DNA from: Ehretia macrophylla
Lineage: Eukaryota; Streptophyta; Magnoliopsida; Boraginales; Ehretiaceae
Assembly (NCBI GenBank): GCA_037974665.1
Contig: CM075775.1
Coordinates: forward strand, 42,682,152-42,746,151
Direction of reading: 5' to 3'
Length of the DNA: 64,000 bases
The notes below the pieces were generated by a model that saw only the letters and a list, made by a program, of their open reading frames with translations, ran no database searches and was not told where the DNA came from. Below, in pieces: positions 11,125-24,330 of the stretch. The position numbers and the translations under genes are program-made. The first letter of the stretch is position 1. The number at the start of each line of letters is the position of its first letter.

Positions 11125-14100
11125 GTTACTCTAGTTTTTGGTATATGTGTTTCGGGAATGTCCAATTTCCTTGAATCGTACTACCGCTTGTTCTACCGGG
11201 AGGGAGCGAGAACCAAAAAGATTCCTACGACAAACCCAAGCCCCCTATCCCTATAAAGCGAAATAGACTTTTATTACTATATAAGAGATGTACCAGCCTG
11301 GGGAACTGGTCATACATTTCTTTTATTCTCTTATGATATTTCTACTCAGCTTGAAAAGGCTTGAAAAGAAGCCTCAAGCCGATAAGAGCTCTTCATCATG
11401 TTCGACAATTTCTAAAGAAGAACTGAGAGTGATGCACCTCATGGCATACATGCTATATGTTCATGCCAAAAAAGGTGAGATTTTTCTATTCTTAATTAAA
11501 GGAGCGAAACGCTTAGTGGTTGAAGTAGAGGAGAGCTAGAATGAGTCAATTTTCCTAGGGAAAGTACACAAGCAGGAAGGAAGAATCGAAAAGACACTTT
11601 ATCCCCCACCCAGGATTGGATGAAGTGCTATAGGAGAGAGAACAACGGGAGGTGCAGTCAAAAGCATTTACCGCTCTCAGCAAGACGAATCCTCCTTCTA
11701 TAATTTTGATAACCAACTTGTCTTTGCAATACTATCTAGATGTGTACCACATCGAAGAAGCTCTTTCAAGAATATTTCCTGAACTTCTTCAGTCAATTTT
11801 TCTACTTTATTATGCCGATTCCTCTAGCGGCTCAATCGTATGAGATCAATCCTTTCGGTTGAATGTCGTATGCTATGGCCTGACCCTCTTTACACAAATG
11901 AATCCTTTCAAATTCGCTCCATTCGAATGCTCCATACGATACACATCCTCACTCATAGACTGTAATCCAAGCTATACTTCGGGTTAGAGATAGAAAGCCA
12001 GTTATAGGGGCAAAGCGCTCTATGGACCGCTCATGGATGAAACTTTGCGGGATTCCACTGGAAAATTGGAAATCCTATGTGTTAAGCATATAACTATCCT
12101 TAGTTCTTAGCCTGGATCCAACACGTAATCGACTCAAGGAGAAATGGTCCCTTTGGATCTATTATTCTATCGAATAACCTTTTTTAAATTGTCGATTTCG
12201 GTCGAGCTCTAGAAAGATTGATTCCAAAACCACAACTGTACACCACCAAAAGAAAGGGCTATTTTTTCGCATATTTACAAGTTTCCCCCAGGAACCTACA
12301 AAGTATAAATCGGTGGAAACTATATCCTTCTAGATCCTCGAAGCCTTTTCTTTTTCTTTTTTCTTCCACCTACAATACAAGATTGTAACTTACCTTTGAC
12401 ATTCCACACCTTTGATCCTACTCACCAACCTTCTTTATGGAGGGGGCCAACCGATCTCATGACGATGAGTTATCCACATACTTCAATACGAGAGCAACCA
12501 AATAAAGCTCAGTTATAACTCACTTTGATCAAATAGCACTCAGGTATAGGATTTCCAGCGGAAAGGTAGCCCTACCCACTTCTTTACCCTTGTACGCACA
12601 AATCTAGCTCATAGCAAGCGGCATTGCCGAATTTGGTTACTTAGTACATAGATTTGAAAACAACTTAGCGCGGGAAGTCCCATATCTTTTTTAGCCTCGC
12701 CTCACCTATTTTCCTCAAAACAAAATTAGGATGAGATAGAATTTCTTAGCTAGACCATGTTCCCTCAGACAAAAAAAATAATACCTAGACCTGTTGTCTA
12801 TACTCACAAAGTAGGACCAAGCTTAGTCTACTAGAGACAGAAGAAAGCAAAAACAAAGTCAAAGGAGGAATCTATTTTTTTTAGCATTTTAAGGCTAGTT
12901 GACAACATCCAATGTCTCTCACGAGGGTGCAAGAAAGCCGTATTTTTTTCTAGGTGGGGGTATAGCCATTTTTAAACACATTTGAGTTGGTGCTTACTTG
13001 TAGAAAGATTCCCCGCTCTGAAGTAAAGTATTTTTGGAGTTCCTTCAAAAGAGGTTGGGATTAGAGTTTCAATTGGATATGCTCTATTAAAATTGTTACC
13101 AACTGATATACTGCCTGAGACATAGAATGCTTTCCCTTCTGCGAATCGAGAGAAAGAAAAAACTTCCGGAGGGCACGAAAAGGTTTCTTTTTTGGGGGTC
13201 AATAGAGAAATTCATACATATTTTATAGGAACCACAAGGAAAGCCGAAATCACTGATCCAGCAATGGCAGGTGACACCTATATTGAGATTACAGAGTGGG
13301 TCAAACAAAGGAAGATACAGATGGGCCTCGCCCTAGGATACACAAGCGCGCTCAACATCCTATATCAATGTGTGTCGATTTCTCGCTAACAAAAAATGGC
13401 TTAGATCGAAAGTTTGGAGTATCCAATGATTAGCTTAGCCCACCGATAAGCCCACATAGGAAGTAAGAAAATAATAGTACCAAAACGACTAGCTCATTCA
13501 CAATCAGACATTTTGACACTAGCTAGAGCATACTACAATAGCAATGGGAAATTCCAATAGTAGCTAGTATAGAACTAGAAAAGGTAGTTTCATTCTCAAA
13601 TACTTTTCTTATATATTTCTCAATAAATCAATCTAAAGCCAAATTCTCAACTTCAAAATTATTATATCAAATAGCTTCGAATCCAACTTAGGAACAGTAT
13701 CAAGGACTAGAAGGGAGGTTTTATGAGCAAGCAAGAATGAGGGATGAATTGAGGCCTTCCCGGCTGGCCTATCTTGTCTTTCGCGGAATCACCAGTGACT
13801 GCTGATGCCGCGGTAGGATCGTAATAAGTTGGCGCTCCATAAACTAATTCCTTAACAAATGAATACGCACTATACTCCCAGCAGCATATTGTTCGGGTCG
13901 TCCTCCTAAGCCTAATTCCTGAAAGAATGGAATGGTTCAAAGACTATCTCCGAGTGAGGAAGTGAATCAGAAAACTGAGTATTCCAATTATGTCTAGATT
14001 TGAATAAGGGGCCTATCGCCAATAAGTAAAAGCTTTCTATAGAAAGGAAGTAAATCTGGCTAGCTGGTCAAAAGAAAAAACGAGTCCATCTTTAGTGGCC

Positions 14101-16852
14101 AAGCCAAGAAGAATAGAATCATCGCCCCTAGGGATGAGTAAGAGCTCAAAGCGGAGTGAATTTCTTCCTGCTACCATTGGAACCCCCAAAGCAAAGGAAA
14201 AGATCATATCGTATACGCACTCTTTGAATGCTGGATAGCCGGATCAATCATATTATCTAAAATCGGAAGGAAGGGTTAGACGCACTAAACCATCTGCTTT
14301 CACTAGTATTAGACCGTTCGTGCCAAGGAAAGAAGTCCCAACGGATTCTTCCTTTACCCCGAAAAGGGATTCGTGTACTGATTGTTTGCCTTACTAGCTT
14401 TATTGTTATGGGCATGTCTCACTAGCGGATTTAGTCCCTTCCTTATAGACTTGATGTCCAATATTTTCTACAATCTTTTCTATCTTTTGGGCATCAATCC
14501 CATGTAAACAAAAAGGCATTTGCTTTGTCCAATTCCTCCCTAGCACCCTACTCTATTATGACAGTCCCACAGGGCATTCTTTCGCTGGCCATTGGAAAGA
14601 TGAATCTCTACCTTTTGAATAAGTTGCCTAGCCTTAGCGGATTCCTCCCTCTAAGAGGGAAAGTACTAAGACCGTTAATGCCGCTAATGCTGCATCCACA
14701 GGATAAACATTTATTTATCTTTCAATACCCTTTTAAAGAGCCTTTATCCCGGAGTATCTTAAGTATACTACAAAGAAGCATGAATGAAAAGGCTATGCTA
14801 TGCACCATCAAGACATTCAATAGCAAGTGCCATCAACAAACATGGAAAAAGAGCAAGCCAAGACTTTTACAAGAAAGCTAGACTTTGTGGGTCAAATGGG
14901 TACGAAGGTAAGCCATAAAAAAATGGGTATTCACTACCTTACTCCTTTGTGAATTCAATATCTGTCTCGCCCTTATCCAGGTGGTCTATTTGTCCAATCA
15001 TTCCGTTTGAGAAAGTGCCACAACCTATTCGAATTCGAGAGCAACTCCTTCTTTTCTGAGTTGGCCTGCAACTTCTTTCTTGGTAGAAAGGATAGGGCAC
15101 TTTATCTTCTACCGCTAAGAGGGAATTCTTTCGAACTAGGGGATATGCTCGCTTTCTATCTTAGACTATATAAATTCCAAGCTTACTTGCACTTGTCCAC
15201 CCTATTATAGCAAAGGGAAGAGCTTCAAAAGTCCCCCATCCCCTTCTTTTTTCCCAAGCCCATCTAAAAGCCTACTTGTTTCTAATCTCTCTCCTCTGCT
15301 CTTGCGATTCCTATTCTTTTTTGTAATGGAATTCCCCCTTCCATGAAAGATGGCTAGCTCTAATTCCATCTATTTAGAAATGGGCAATCCAGCTTAATCT
15401 CTTACTTGTGCTGTAATCGGGCTTGGCACCTTCCCTTATTCTCCTTCCTTTCCTTTCTCTTGTGGAACAACATAGCTAGAGCATTCAAAATAGGAATTTC
15501 ATTCAGTATTTGAAACCTAAGGTTTTGAATGGCTATCACGTCCACTAACTATTCCGTCCAATTTCAGATTCTATGCCTCTTGGGAGTGGCCAACCTTAGG
15601 CCTTCGATAAACAGATTCAAATGGTCTTCCCGCTCCTTATTTTCTTTATTAGTCTGATTTCCCGACTAAGAATAAGTTTTCTTAGGCAAAAAAAACTTGC
15701 ATCAATCCGACCTTAGAAACAAGATTTCACGGTAGCTAGACTACGTGATATACACAATTTTCAGTCGTAGGACTGAGACCGTTGGGAAAAATATGCCTAA
15801 TTTCCTTTCCTAATTCCAATCGTTCCAGTTTTCTAAAACACCGTGTTTTTGGCCTCAATTCTGAGCTTACTCCTATCAAAGAGATTGGCATTTGACTTCT
15901 TCCTTCCTTGTTTTGATCCCTTACTACTTGATACTAGGAGAATCCAGATAAGTTGCTTGATTTCTTGGTCCGACAATATAAGGTCTTCAAGGAAGAGGTT
16001 AGGTGTTAGGGCTTTCTTTATCACAGTCTAAGGACTGCCTTGCTTTTCATAGCCCTAGCTACACTATCGTAACCAGTCGTTAGGCTTCCCATCAGATAGT
16101 TCAGTCTGGTGGTAGAGATAGACACTTTGGATTCGGCAAGCTACTTTGCTTTCACATATTATAGAAAGATGGTTACTACATTGATAGAGGTATACAAGTA
16201 TTCAGTTATCCCAATAGTACTAGCCCACGAAACGGTAATTTAGTGATCTTTAACCAATTGCGATTTCGCACATCTGATCTTTCCTGGGATAGAGGCCCAT
16301 GCCAATAGCACCAGTGCTTGCTTGCTATGAGGTAACTCGCCCTCGCATTTTCTTATTAGTTGCAGGCCTCTTATCCTTGTCGGGAAGTATCACACCAAGA
16401 TCTAATCTTGCTTTTGTTGGTTATCTTCGACTGATATGTGTGGTTCATTCTTACAAGAGTAGCCCACAACCAATGACTCTTTGAAAACGCTACGCCCCTA
16501 TACAAAAAGGAAGAAAATGATGCCTGCACAATTTATACTCCTTTTCACTCTGAAAGTACTCTACTAAGCCTTCTTAGCCAACTATTAGTGGAATCGAAAA
16601 TCGATCTTAAACATGGTCATATCTTCGTTATCCCATTAGTCAATCTTTTGACTTCTCATCTTTTTGCCTGCTATCTTCCTAAACAAGAGGAGGAAGGGGA
16701 AGGGCTTTATGAACATTACAGAATGAATGGTCAATGATAAATCACATTGCCTTCCCTTTAGAGGAGGCAAAACAGTAAATTAAATAAGGTAGAGCTCCGC
16801 ACTAATTATATTCTTTCGCTACCAAAGCTTTGAAGTTCTATTCCTTCTTATG
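11125..16852. other. 5.7-kb spacer, mitochondrial-type, no gene recognised
   Basis: Only short frames occur (for example 11288-11539, 14525-14881, 15007-15210), and none resembles a protein I know. No tRNA, rRNA or LTR was found. The composition and many short polypurine or polypyrimidine runs resemble plant mitochondrial intergenic DNA, but this is an impression and not proof. The last bases, TCCAA (16853-16857), are the left target duplication of the next element. Confidence 0.45.
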
Positions 16853-16857
16853 TCCAA

Positions 16858-19598
16858 TGTGATAACCCAAATTCGGCATGCATTTAATAGCATTTGACAG
16901 CATTTAATTAAATGCTTAATTAGTTAAATCAACCATTTTGCACTATTTTGATATTTCTTTTGGAAGCATTTAAAATTTTTTATATTGATTAATTAAAAGA
17001 TTATTACCTATTTCTATTAATTATAGTAATTGGATTTATTCTCTTGTATTTAATTAAGTGTCATCTTAAATGTTAGTATTTAATTGCGTTTGACTACGTG
17101 TTTATATTAACGTGTTTATTTGTATCTTAAAATTAATTTCATAATTCTTGGAAGTATTCTAGAAATAGTTAAATTATTTATTTTTAAATGAATATTGATT
17201 ATTTTGATTATTTTAATAATCGGTTTTAATTTTCTTGCATTAAATTACTCGGTTTTCAATTAAATGAGAAAAGTAACTCCGAGCCGGAGTGAATTTTAAA
17301 CTATTCTACTATTATACTTTTCAATACTTATAGTTTTATATTATTATTCATCATTTGATTAGCGATCGTTTATTGGCCGTTCGATCGTAGCATTTCGAAA
17401 ATGAAAGTTAGAGGAATATTTCTCGGATTTCGTGAATAGCGTTTCTAGTTTAATTTAGCTAGTTTTAGTTGATTTTCATTAAAATTGCATTATTTTAACT
17501 TGAATTCGGTTAAATGGCATCAAAATAAGCTTGTTTCACCATATTTTCACTTAAGCTTGACCTTGCAAAATGACCAAAATGCCCTTTGTCATCTTTTATA
17601 AATAAAACAAGGCAAAAATCAAAACAAAACAAATCCCTAAATGCCCATTTTGTCCCCCCTTGGCCGAAGGTTTGAGGAAAAAGAAAGAAAAAAATGATTT
17701 TGCATTTTTAGGCCAAAATCTTGCGTGGAATCGGACGAGGATCGTGGCTCGGATCCTTGCGGGTCTTGGTCTTCAATCATTGTGAGGGTTTTCATGCTTT
17801 TGTGCATTTTAAATGAAATTTGAATTTTGTTTCAATTTCTTAGATTTGTTATATATTGTGTTTAAATGCCTTTTGTTGCTTGAATTAGGTTCTATAATGA
17901 TCGTAAAGCATTGTTTGATAGTTATTTAGAGATTTTTACGGCTGAAATTGCGTATTTGAAATTGGGGAAAAATAATGAATAGTAATTTTGAATAGTAAAA
18001 CCCTAGAATTTTAGATTTTGATCCGAATTACGATTTATTGATTTGGATATGTGCCATTAATGATAGAAAGATAAAATGTGCAATAAAAATGGATCGGCCT
18101 TTGTTAAAATTGGAAATTAGACAAAGAAATGGAAAGGGGCCGTTTGACCAAAAGTTGACCGTACTCGAATTGAGTTAGGGGTTTTGCTATTGAGGGCATG
18201 GAAGCACTTTTGGCGCTGTCGTGGAATTGATTGAGTGACCGGTTGACATAGCTGTAGTTCAAACGCAGTAGGTGGACTTTTGGGCTTCGGTTGGGAAAGT
18301 GAGGTTTAGCGACATAGAAACGTGCCTTGTAGTGCCTAAGTGAATGTAGTGAAATCGGTTTCCTAATCCTGTAGCTCGTTTGCTCGTAATTGCCTTTAGA
18401 AGTTAGCGATTGAATAGTGATATTTGTCGTTTTCGTGTTTGAACTGCTATTACGTGTTTAATTGATGTTCTTGTTGAAGTTAATGATAATCATGCTTGAA
18501 AAGTTAATTGATTGCTGTTATTGATTGTAAATGCTTGATATCTCGTTTATCGCCACTAATCTGCATTTTCCTGCTATTGCTCGTTTATTGCTTGTATCTC
18601 GTATTGCATTGCATTGTGTCAGGCGAGTGAGTGATAGGCCTCTCTTGGCAGTCTCGGGCTGCCAGGGTTGGTTTGCTCTAGCTCCGTGTCCTATTCCCAT
18701 TTTCACTAGGGGTGCCGCCCTGGGAGATTTGGGTCGTAGATGTGTCGGGGTACTTCCGGAGTACACCCAGTAGATGTTATAAGGTGGTTGCGCGCTTATT
18801 GTCATCGTTGTCAACATCAAGCTCGAGATTGATGTATCACTTGTGGATTCGAATCGCTTGGTACATTGCTCGTATAAGTGAACCATAGCCTTCAGAGTGT
18901 GGTATAGCTTTGAATGGTTGTGTTAATGCTTTTATTAATTGTTTATTGTATTGATTGCTTACATGTCAGTTATATTGCTTAACTGTCTTATTTGCATTGC
19001 ACTACTTTCTTTCTCTCCACCTCGATAAATGTCTCGCCCTCACTGAGTATACGTGTTGTGTATACTCACTCCTCATTACCACATTTCAGGAAATGTCATG
19101 TTAGCTGGAAAGTTCGTGGATATGTGATAGATCGTGCTTGAAGAGTTGCCTTGCGTGCTATGTGGCTTGAGTTGTCAAAGATGCAAAGATGTATGTTTCA
19201 TGTGTTGTATGTATTTAATGTTAAAAGGAATGTAATTTAAATTTAACTAGGTAATTGAGGTAGAATGATAAGCTAGTTTATGTATCCAATTAGTATAGTT
19301 AACTTCAATGCATGATTGTATTGTCTAAAAGAAAGAGTCAGAATAGTCTGGGTACTTGGAAATGTATGTATACTTGTTGTGTTTAATTGTTGAGAAACAA
19401 GGCTCGGATGGCCTTGAGGTATTTGTATGGTTGGATACGGTGCTGGTCCACTTATATGCTATTGCAGGTTTTGCATTTTACCTAAAAACAGGGGAGACTC
19501 CGTCCGTCTTTCCCTAAAATTTTGCCCGGGTTTGGAATTGGGTTGCAATTAGATTGATTGATAGAACTTCTGGTCTCGAGAGGGATCGGGGTATTACA
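16858..19598 (+). repeat. 5' LTR of the non-autonomous element
   Basis: 2,741 bp, TGTGATAACCC to ATCGGGGTATTACA. It is AT-rich in its first 900 bases and carries the same inner blocks (GATTTGGGTCGTAGA, GCGCGCTTATTGTCATC) as the other long LTRs. Confidence 0.93.
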
Positions 19599-21256
19599 GG
19601 TGGTATCAGAGCTTAGTTAGCTCATAAGCCGGGACAGGGTCCTCGGTCTGGTGGGTAGTGATCCTTGAATGTGTGCTTGTTAAGTGTGTCTTGAAAGTGT
19701 ATGCTTGTATGTGAGATTGTGTGTCTTGACTTGAATGTATGCACCTATGTGATATAGTTATGTGTTATGTGTTAAATGTTTCTCAAGTAAAGTGAAGTGA
19801 CTACTCGTGTATCGAATTGGCATCGTGAATCGAATCAATCTCGTGAATTGTTATTTACTTGAAGTATTGCTTGTAATGTGTGTATTGGAATGTCTTGAAT
19901 TGGTTGTGCCGTGATTTGAATTGATTATGTTGTGCTTGACTTGATTGTCGTGCTTGAGTGACTTTGTTTAATAAACTGTTTTATAAACTGTTTTACAAAC
20001 ATGCTTGCATAATAGATTCAGGCATATATGTTTAAATGTGATATCTTGGCATTCATACATGTCCTATTGAAATGGTAAGAATGACTTCTTCCTCCCCTGA
20101 AGAGAAGTGGTTACCAGCAGGCCCTCCAAGTTATGTGGATTGACGGGAATGAGCAGTATTTGACTAGCCTTTATTTGGGAGTTGGTGTTTGTCTTTGGAG
20201 CTCGGTTATTGGCGAATCTCTAAGGTCCTCCTCTGTGCTTAACAGTTGTGAAAGAGTAGCTTTCTTTTGGGATTCTATTTGGTTGTTCTCTAGAGCATTC
20301 TTTGGTTTTCTTATTGGGTATTCTTTGGAAACTTCGGTTGGCACTTCTTGGTAGACTTGGCTATTGGGGTTTCAATCGGACTTACTGCATGGTATTATCT
20401 ATGGCATATATGTCTCGGTCTTTATTGGTGTGTTACTGGCATCCCTAATTGGAAATTCTTCAATGGTATTCTCTAGAATTCTTAGTGGCCATTTATCTAG
20501 TACTTACTTATTGGGAAATCTTTGCTACTTTCTTATTGGAGCATTGTTTCGGGTATTTCTTTGGTGTTCCTCAGTAGGTTTGGTATTAGGAATTCCTATC
20601 AGACTTATTGTATAGTACTACTTACGGTATTCTTTGGAATTCTTAAGTGGGCATTCTACTAGTATTTTCCTTGTTGGCACTATTGGAAGTCTTACACTTG
20701 GAATCTTGTTCAGACTTATTATCTCATATTGCTTACGCTATGCTGTGGAATACTTTGGGCTTTCTTGGTGGTAAGTTGTATAAAGTTTGCACCCGGCAAA
20801 TGGTGATGAGGTCTTGGAGTTTGGTCTTATATGTGCTACATCTCCTCTGGCTATTCTTTGACTTCTTTATTTGGTACTTGTTGAACTTCTACATGAGATT
20901 CGTATGTGGGGTATTTCTTCGGCATCCTTCTTGTCATTAATATGTGATATTAATTTTATTTACAGTATCCCTGCTTTAGTCTTTATTGGTATTATCTCGG
21001 CGCTCTTGGTTGGAATTTTATTCTTCTTTGGTATTCGTGTCAGCAGGATTCTTGTTTGGATTTATGTACGGTATCTTCATTTCAGCCTTTATTCGGCATT
21101 ATTACTTGGAATTTCTTCTTAAGCTTCCCTATTGGCCTTCTTGTTTAGTATACTTACTCAGCAACCGATGAAGATTAGTCAGAGTTGGATTCAGTGGATG
21201 CAGAGTTCTGTTGGAAGAAGAATTGGGAGGACGCAATTGTTTTAAGGGGGGAAGGA
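19599..21256 (+). other. Interior of the non-autonomous element: leader, T/G-rich repetitive tract, 3' signal
   Basis: After the primer site and a leader of about 500 bases, the segment 20130-21170 is strongly T-rich on the plus strand. It repeats words such as GGTATTCTTTGG, CTTATTGG and GGAATTC at irregular spacing. Several frames of 60-97 codons overlap here and read as strings of Leu, Phe, Ile and Gly. I take these to be a by-product of the base composition and not membrane proteins. No retroviral domain is visible. Confidence 0.75.
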
Positions 21257-23995
21257 TGTGATAACCCGAATTCGGCATGCATTTAATAACATTTGACTGC
21301 ATTTAATTAAATGCTTATTTAGTTAAATCAACCATTTTGCACTATTTTGATATTTCTTTTGGAAGCATTTAAATTTTTTTATATTGATTAATTAAAAGAT
21401 TATTACCTATTTCTATTAATTATAGTAATTGGATTTATTCTCTTGTATTTAATTAAGTGTCATCTTAAATGTTAGTATTTAATTGCATTTGACTACGTAT
21501 TTATATTAACTTGTTTATTTCTATCTTAACATTAATTTCATAATTCTTGGAAGTATTCTAGAAATAGTTAAATTATTTATTTTTAAATGAATATTGATTA
21601 TTTTGATTATTTTAATAATCGGTTTTAATTTTCTTGCATTAAATTACTCGGTTTTCAATTAAATGAGAAAAGTAACTCCGAGCCGGAGTGAATTTTAAAC
21701 TATTCTACTATTATACTTTTCAATAATTATAGTTTTATATTATTATTCATCATTTGATTAGCGATCGTTTATTGGCCGTTCGATCGTAGCATTTCGAAAA
21801 TGAAAGTTAGAGGAATATTTCTCAGATTTTGTGAATAGCGTTTTTAGTTTAATTTAGCTAGTTTTAGTTGGTTTTCATTAAAATTTCATTATTTTAACTT
21901 GAATTCGATTAAATGGCATCAAAATAAGCTTGTTTGACCATATTTTCACTTAAGCTTGACCTTGCAAAATGACCAAAATGCCCTTTGTCGTCTTTTATAA
22001 ATAAAACAAGGCAAAAATCAAAACAAAACAAATCCCTAAATGCCCATTTTGTCCCCTCTTGGCCGAAGGTTTGAGGAAAAAGAAAGAAAAATTGATTTTG
22101 CATTTTTAGGCCAAAATCTTGCATGGAATCGGACGAGGATCGTGGCTCGGGTCCTTGCGGGTCTTGGTCTTCAATCATTGTGAGGGTTTTCACGCTTTTG
22201 TGCATTTTAAATGAAATTTAAATTTTGTTTCAATTTCTTAGATTTGTTATATATTGTGTTTAAATGCCTTTTGTTGCTTGAATTAGGTTTTATAATGATC
22301 GTAGAGTATTGTTTGATAGTTATTTAGAGATTTTTATGGCTAAAATTGCGTATTTGAAATTGGGGAAGAACAATGAATAGTGATTTTGAATAATAAAACC
22401 CTATAATTTCAGATTTTGATTCGAATTGCGATTTCTTGATTTGGATAGGTGCCATTAATGATAGAAAGATAAAATGTGTAATAACAATGGATCGGCCTTT
22501 GTTAAAATTAGAAATTAGACAAAGAAACGGAAAGAGGCCGTTTGACCAAAAGTTGACCGTGCTCGAATTGAGTTGGGGGTTTTGCTATTAAGGGCATAGA
22601 AGCACTTTTGGTGCTGTCGTGGCATTATTGAGTGACCTGTTGGCATAGCTGTAGTTCAAATGCAGTAGGTGGACTTTCGGGCTTCGATTGGGAAAGTGAG
22701 GTTTAGCGACATAGAAACGTGCCTTGTAGTGCCTAAGTGAATGTAGTGAAATCGGTTTCCTAATCCTGTAGCTCGTTTGCTCGTAATTGCCTTTGAAAGT
22801 TAGGGATTGAATAGTGATATTTGTCGTTTTCGTGTTTGAACTGCTATTACGTGTTTAATTGATGTTCTTGTTGAAGTTAATGATAATCATGCTTGAAAAG
22901 TTAATTGATTGCTGTTATTGTTTGTAAATGCTTGATATCTCGTTTATCGCCACTAATCTGCATTTTCATGCTATTGCTCGTTTATTGCTTGTATCTCGTA
23001 TTGCATTGCATTGTGTCAGGCGCATGAGTGATGGGCCTCTTTGGGTAGTCTCGGGCTGCCAGGGTTGGTTTGCTCTAGCTCTGTGTCCTATTCCCATTTT
23101 CGCTAGGGGTGCCGCCCTGGGAGATTTGGGTCATAGATGTGTCAGGGTACTTCCGGAGTACACCCAGTGGATGTTATAAGGTGGTTGCGCGCTTATTGTC
23201 ATCGTTGTCAACATCAAGCTCGAGATTGATAAATTGCTTGTGGATTCGAATCGCTTGGTACATTGCTCGTATGAGTGAACCATAGCCTTAAGAGTGTGGT
23301 ATAGCTTTGAATGGTTGTGTTAATGCTTTTATTAATTGTTTATTGTATTGATTGCTTACATGTCAGTTATATTGCTTAATTGTCTTATTTGCATTGCACG
23401 ACTTTCTTTCTCTCCACCTCGATAAATGTCTCGCCCTCACTGAGTATACGTGTTGTGTATACTCACTCCTCACCACCACATTTCAAGAAATATCATGTTA
23501 GCTGGAAAGTTCGTGGATATGTGATAGATCGTGCTTGAAGAGTTGCCTTGCGTGCTATGTGGCTTGAGTTGTCAAAGATGCAAAGATGAATGTTTCATGT
23601 GTTGTATGTATTTAATGTTAAAAGGAATGTAATTTAAATTTAACTAGGTAATTGAGGTAGAATGATAAGCTAGTTTATGTATCCAATTAGTATAGTTAAC
23701 TTCAATGTATGATTGTATTATCTAAAAGAAAGAGTTAGAAGAGTCTGGGTACTTGGAAATGTATGTATACTTGTTGTGTTTAATTGTTGAGAAACAAGGC
23801 TCGGATGGCCTTGAGGTGTTTGTATGGTTGGACACGGTACTGGTCCACTTATATGCTATTGCAGGTTTTGCATTTTTCCTAGAAACAGGGGAGACTCCGT
23901 CCGTCTTTCCCTAAAATTTTGCCCGGGTTTAGAATTGGGTTGCGATTAGATTGATTGATAGAACTTCTGGTCTCGAGAGGGATCGGGGTGTTACA
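21257..23995 (+). repeat. 3' LTR of the non-autonomous element
   Basis: 2,739 bp, TGTGATAACCCGAATTCGG to ATCGGGGTGTTACA, directly after the polypurine tract and followed by TCCAA. Confidence 0.93.
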
Positions 23996-24000
23996 TCCAA

Positions 24001-24330
24001 TCTCAAGGATAAATTCAACCTAACTAGCACTGCATGAAATGACATAGCCTAATAGGTCACTCAATTCCTTGCCTTAGGGCACGATGTCACTTCCTTTTTT
24101 TTCCCTTCTTGTATCTCGGAGGGCTTTCTTTTGCCGGCTAGTGGGTATCTTCCCTATTGAGTAATGTGTGAAAACCTCGCAAATAGTCTTTCTTTGTCCA
24201 ATTCTTCCTGCTCCTTGTCCCTTCATCCAACATAATTCGATGCCATCCTCGTCTACTAGATTTATTCACTGGCCCACCATTCACTTTTCCCGAAGTTAAA
24301 AGGAGTTAAGAAGAAGAAGGTCTATCATAC
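24001..24330. other. Short spacer between the LTR element and the plastid rRNA fragment
   Basis: About 330 bases with no feature recognised. Confidence 0.5.

Larger units (their letters stand above)
16858..23995 (+). mobile_element. Non-autonomous LTR retrotransposon related to Tekay/Del (LARD-like), 7.1 kb
   Basis: Long direct LTRs (16858-19598 and 21257-23995) flank a 1,658-bp interior, and the target duplication TCCAA lies on both sides (16853-16857 and 23996-24000). The primer site TGGTATCAGAGC is at 19601-19612 and a polypurine tract TTTAAGGGGGGAAGGA at 21241-21256. The interior has no gag, protease, reverse transcriptase or integrase. The leader after the primer site (CATAAGCCGGGACAGG..., CTCGGTCTGGTGGG) and the tract GCAATTGTTTTAAGGGGG both match the autonomous element at 33207-42677. 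It therefore looks like a derivative that kept the cis signals and relied on a partner's proteins. The structure looks whole. The LTRs differ by a few percent. Confidence 0.93.

Noticed and set aside
10549-11174. Several overlapping frames of 60-166 codons on both strands
   Set aside because: They lie in the two GC-rich TRIM LTRs and repeat between them; they are by-products of a non-coding element.
18518-18886. Frames of 80-122 codons on both strands within LTRs (also 641-892, 22928-23179, 63099-63380)
   Set aside because: The same translated text recurs in every related LTR in different orientations; it is LTR sequence, not a gene.
20133-21171. Chain of hydrophobic frames that look like membrane proteins
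   Set aside because: They overlap in different phases within a T-rich repetitive tract, so Leu/Phe/Ile content follows from composition.
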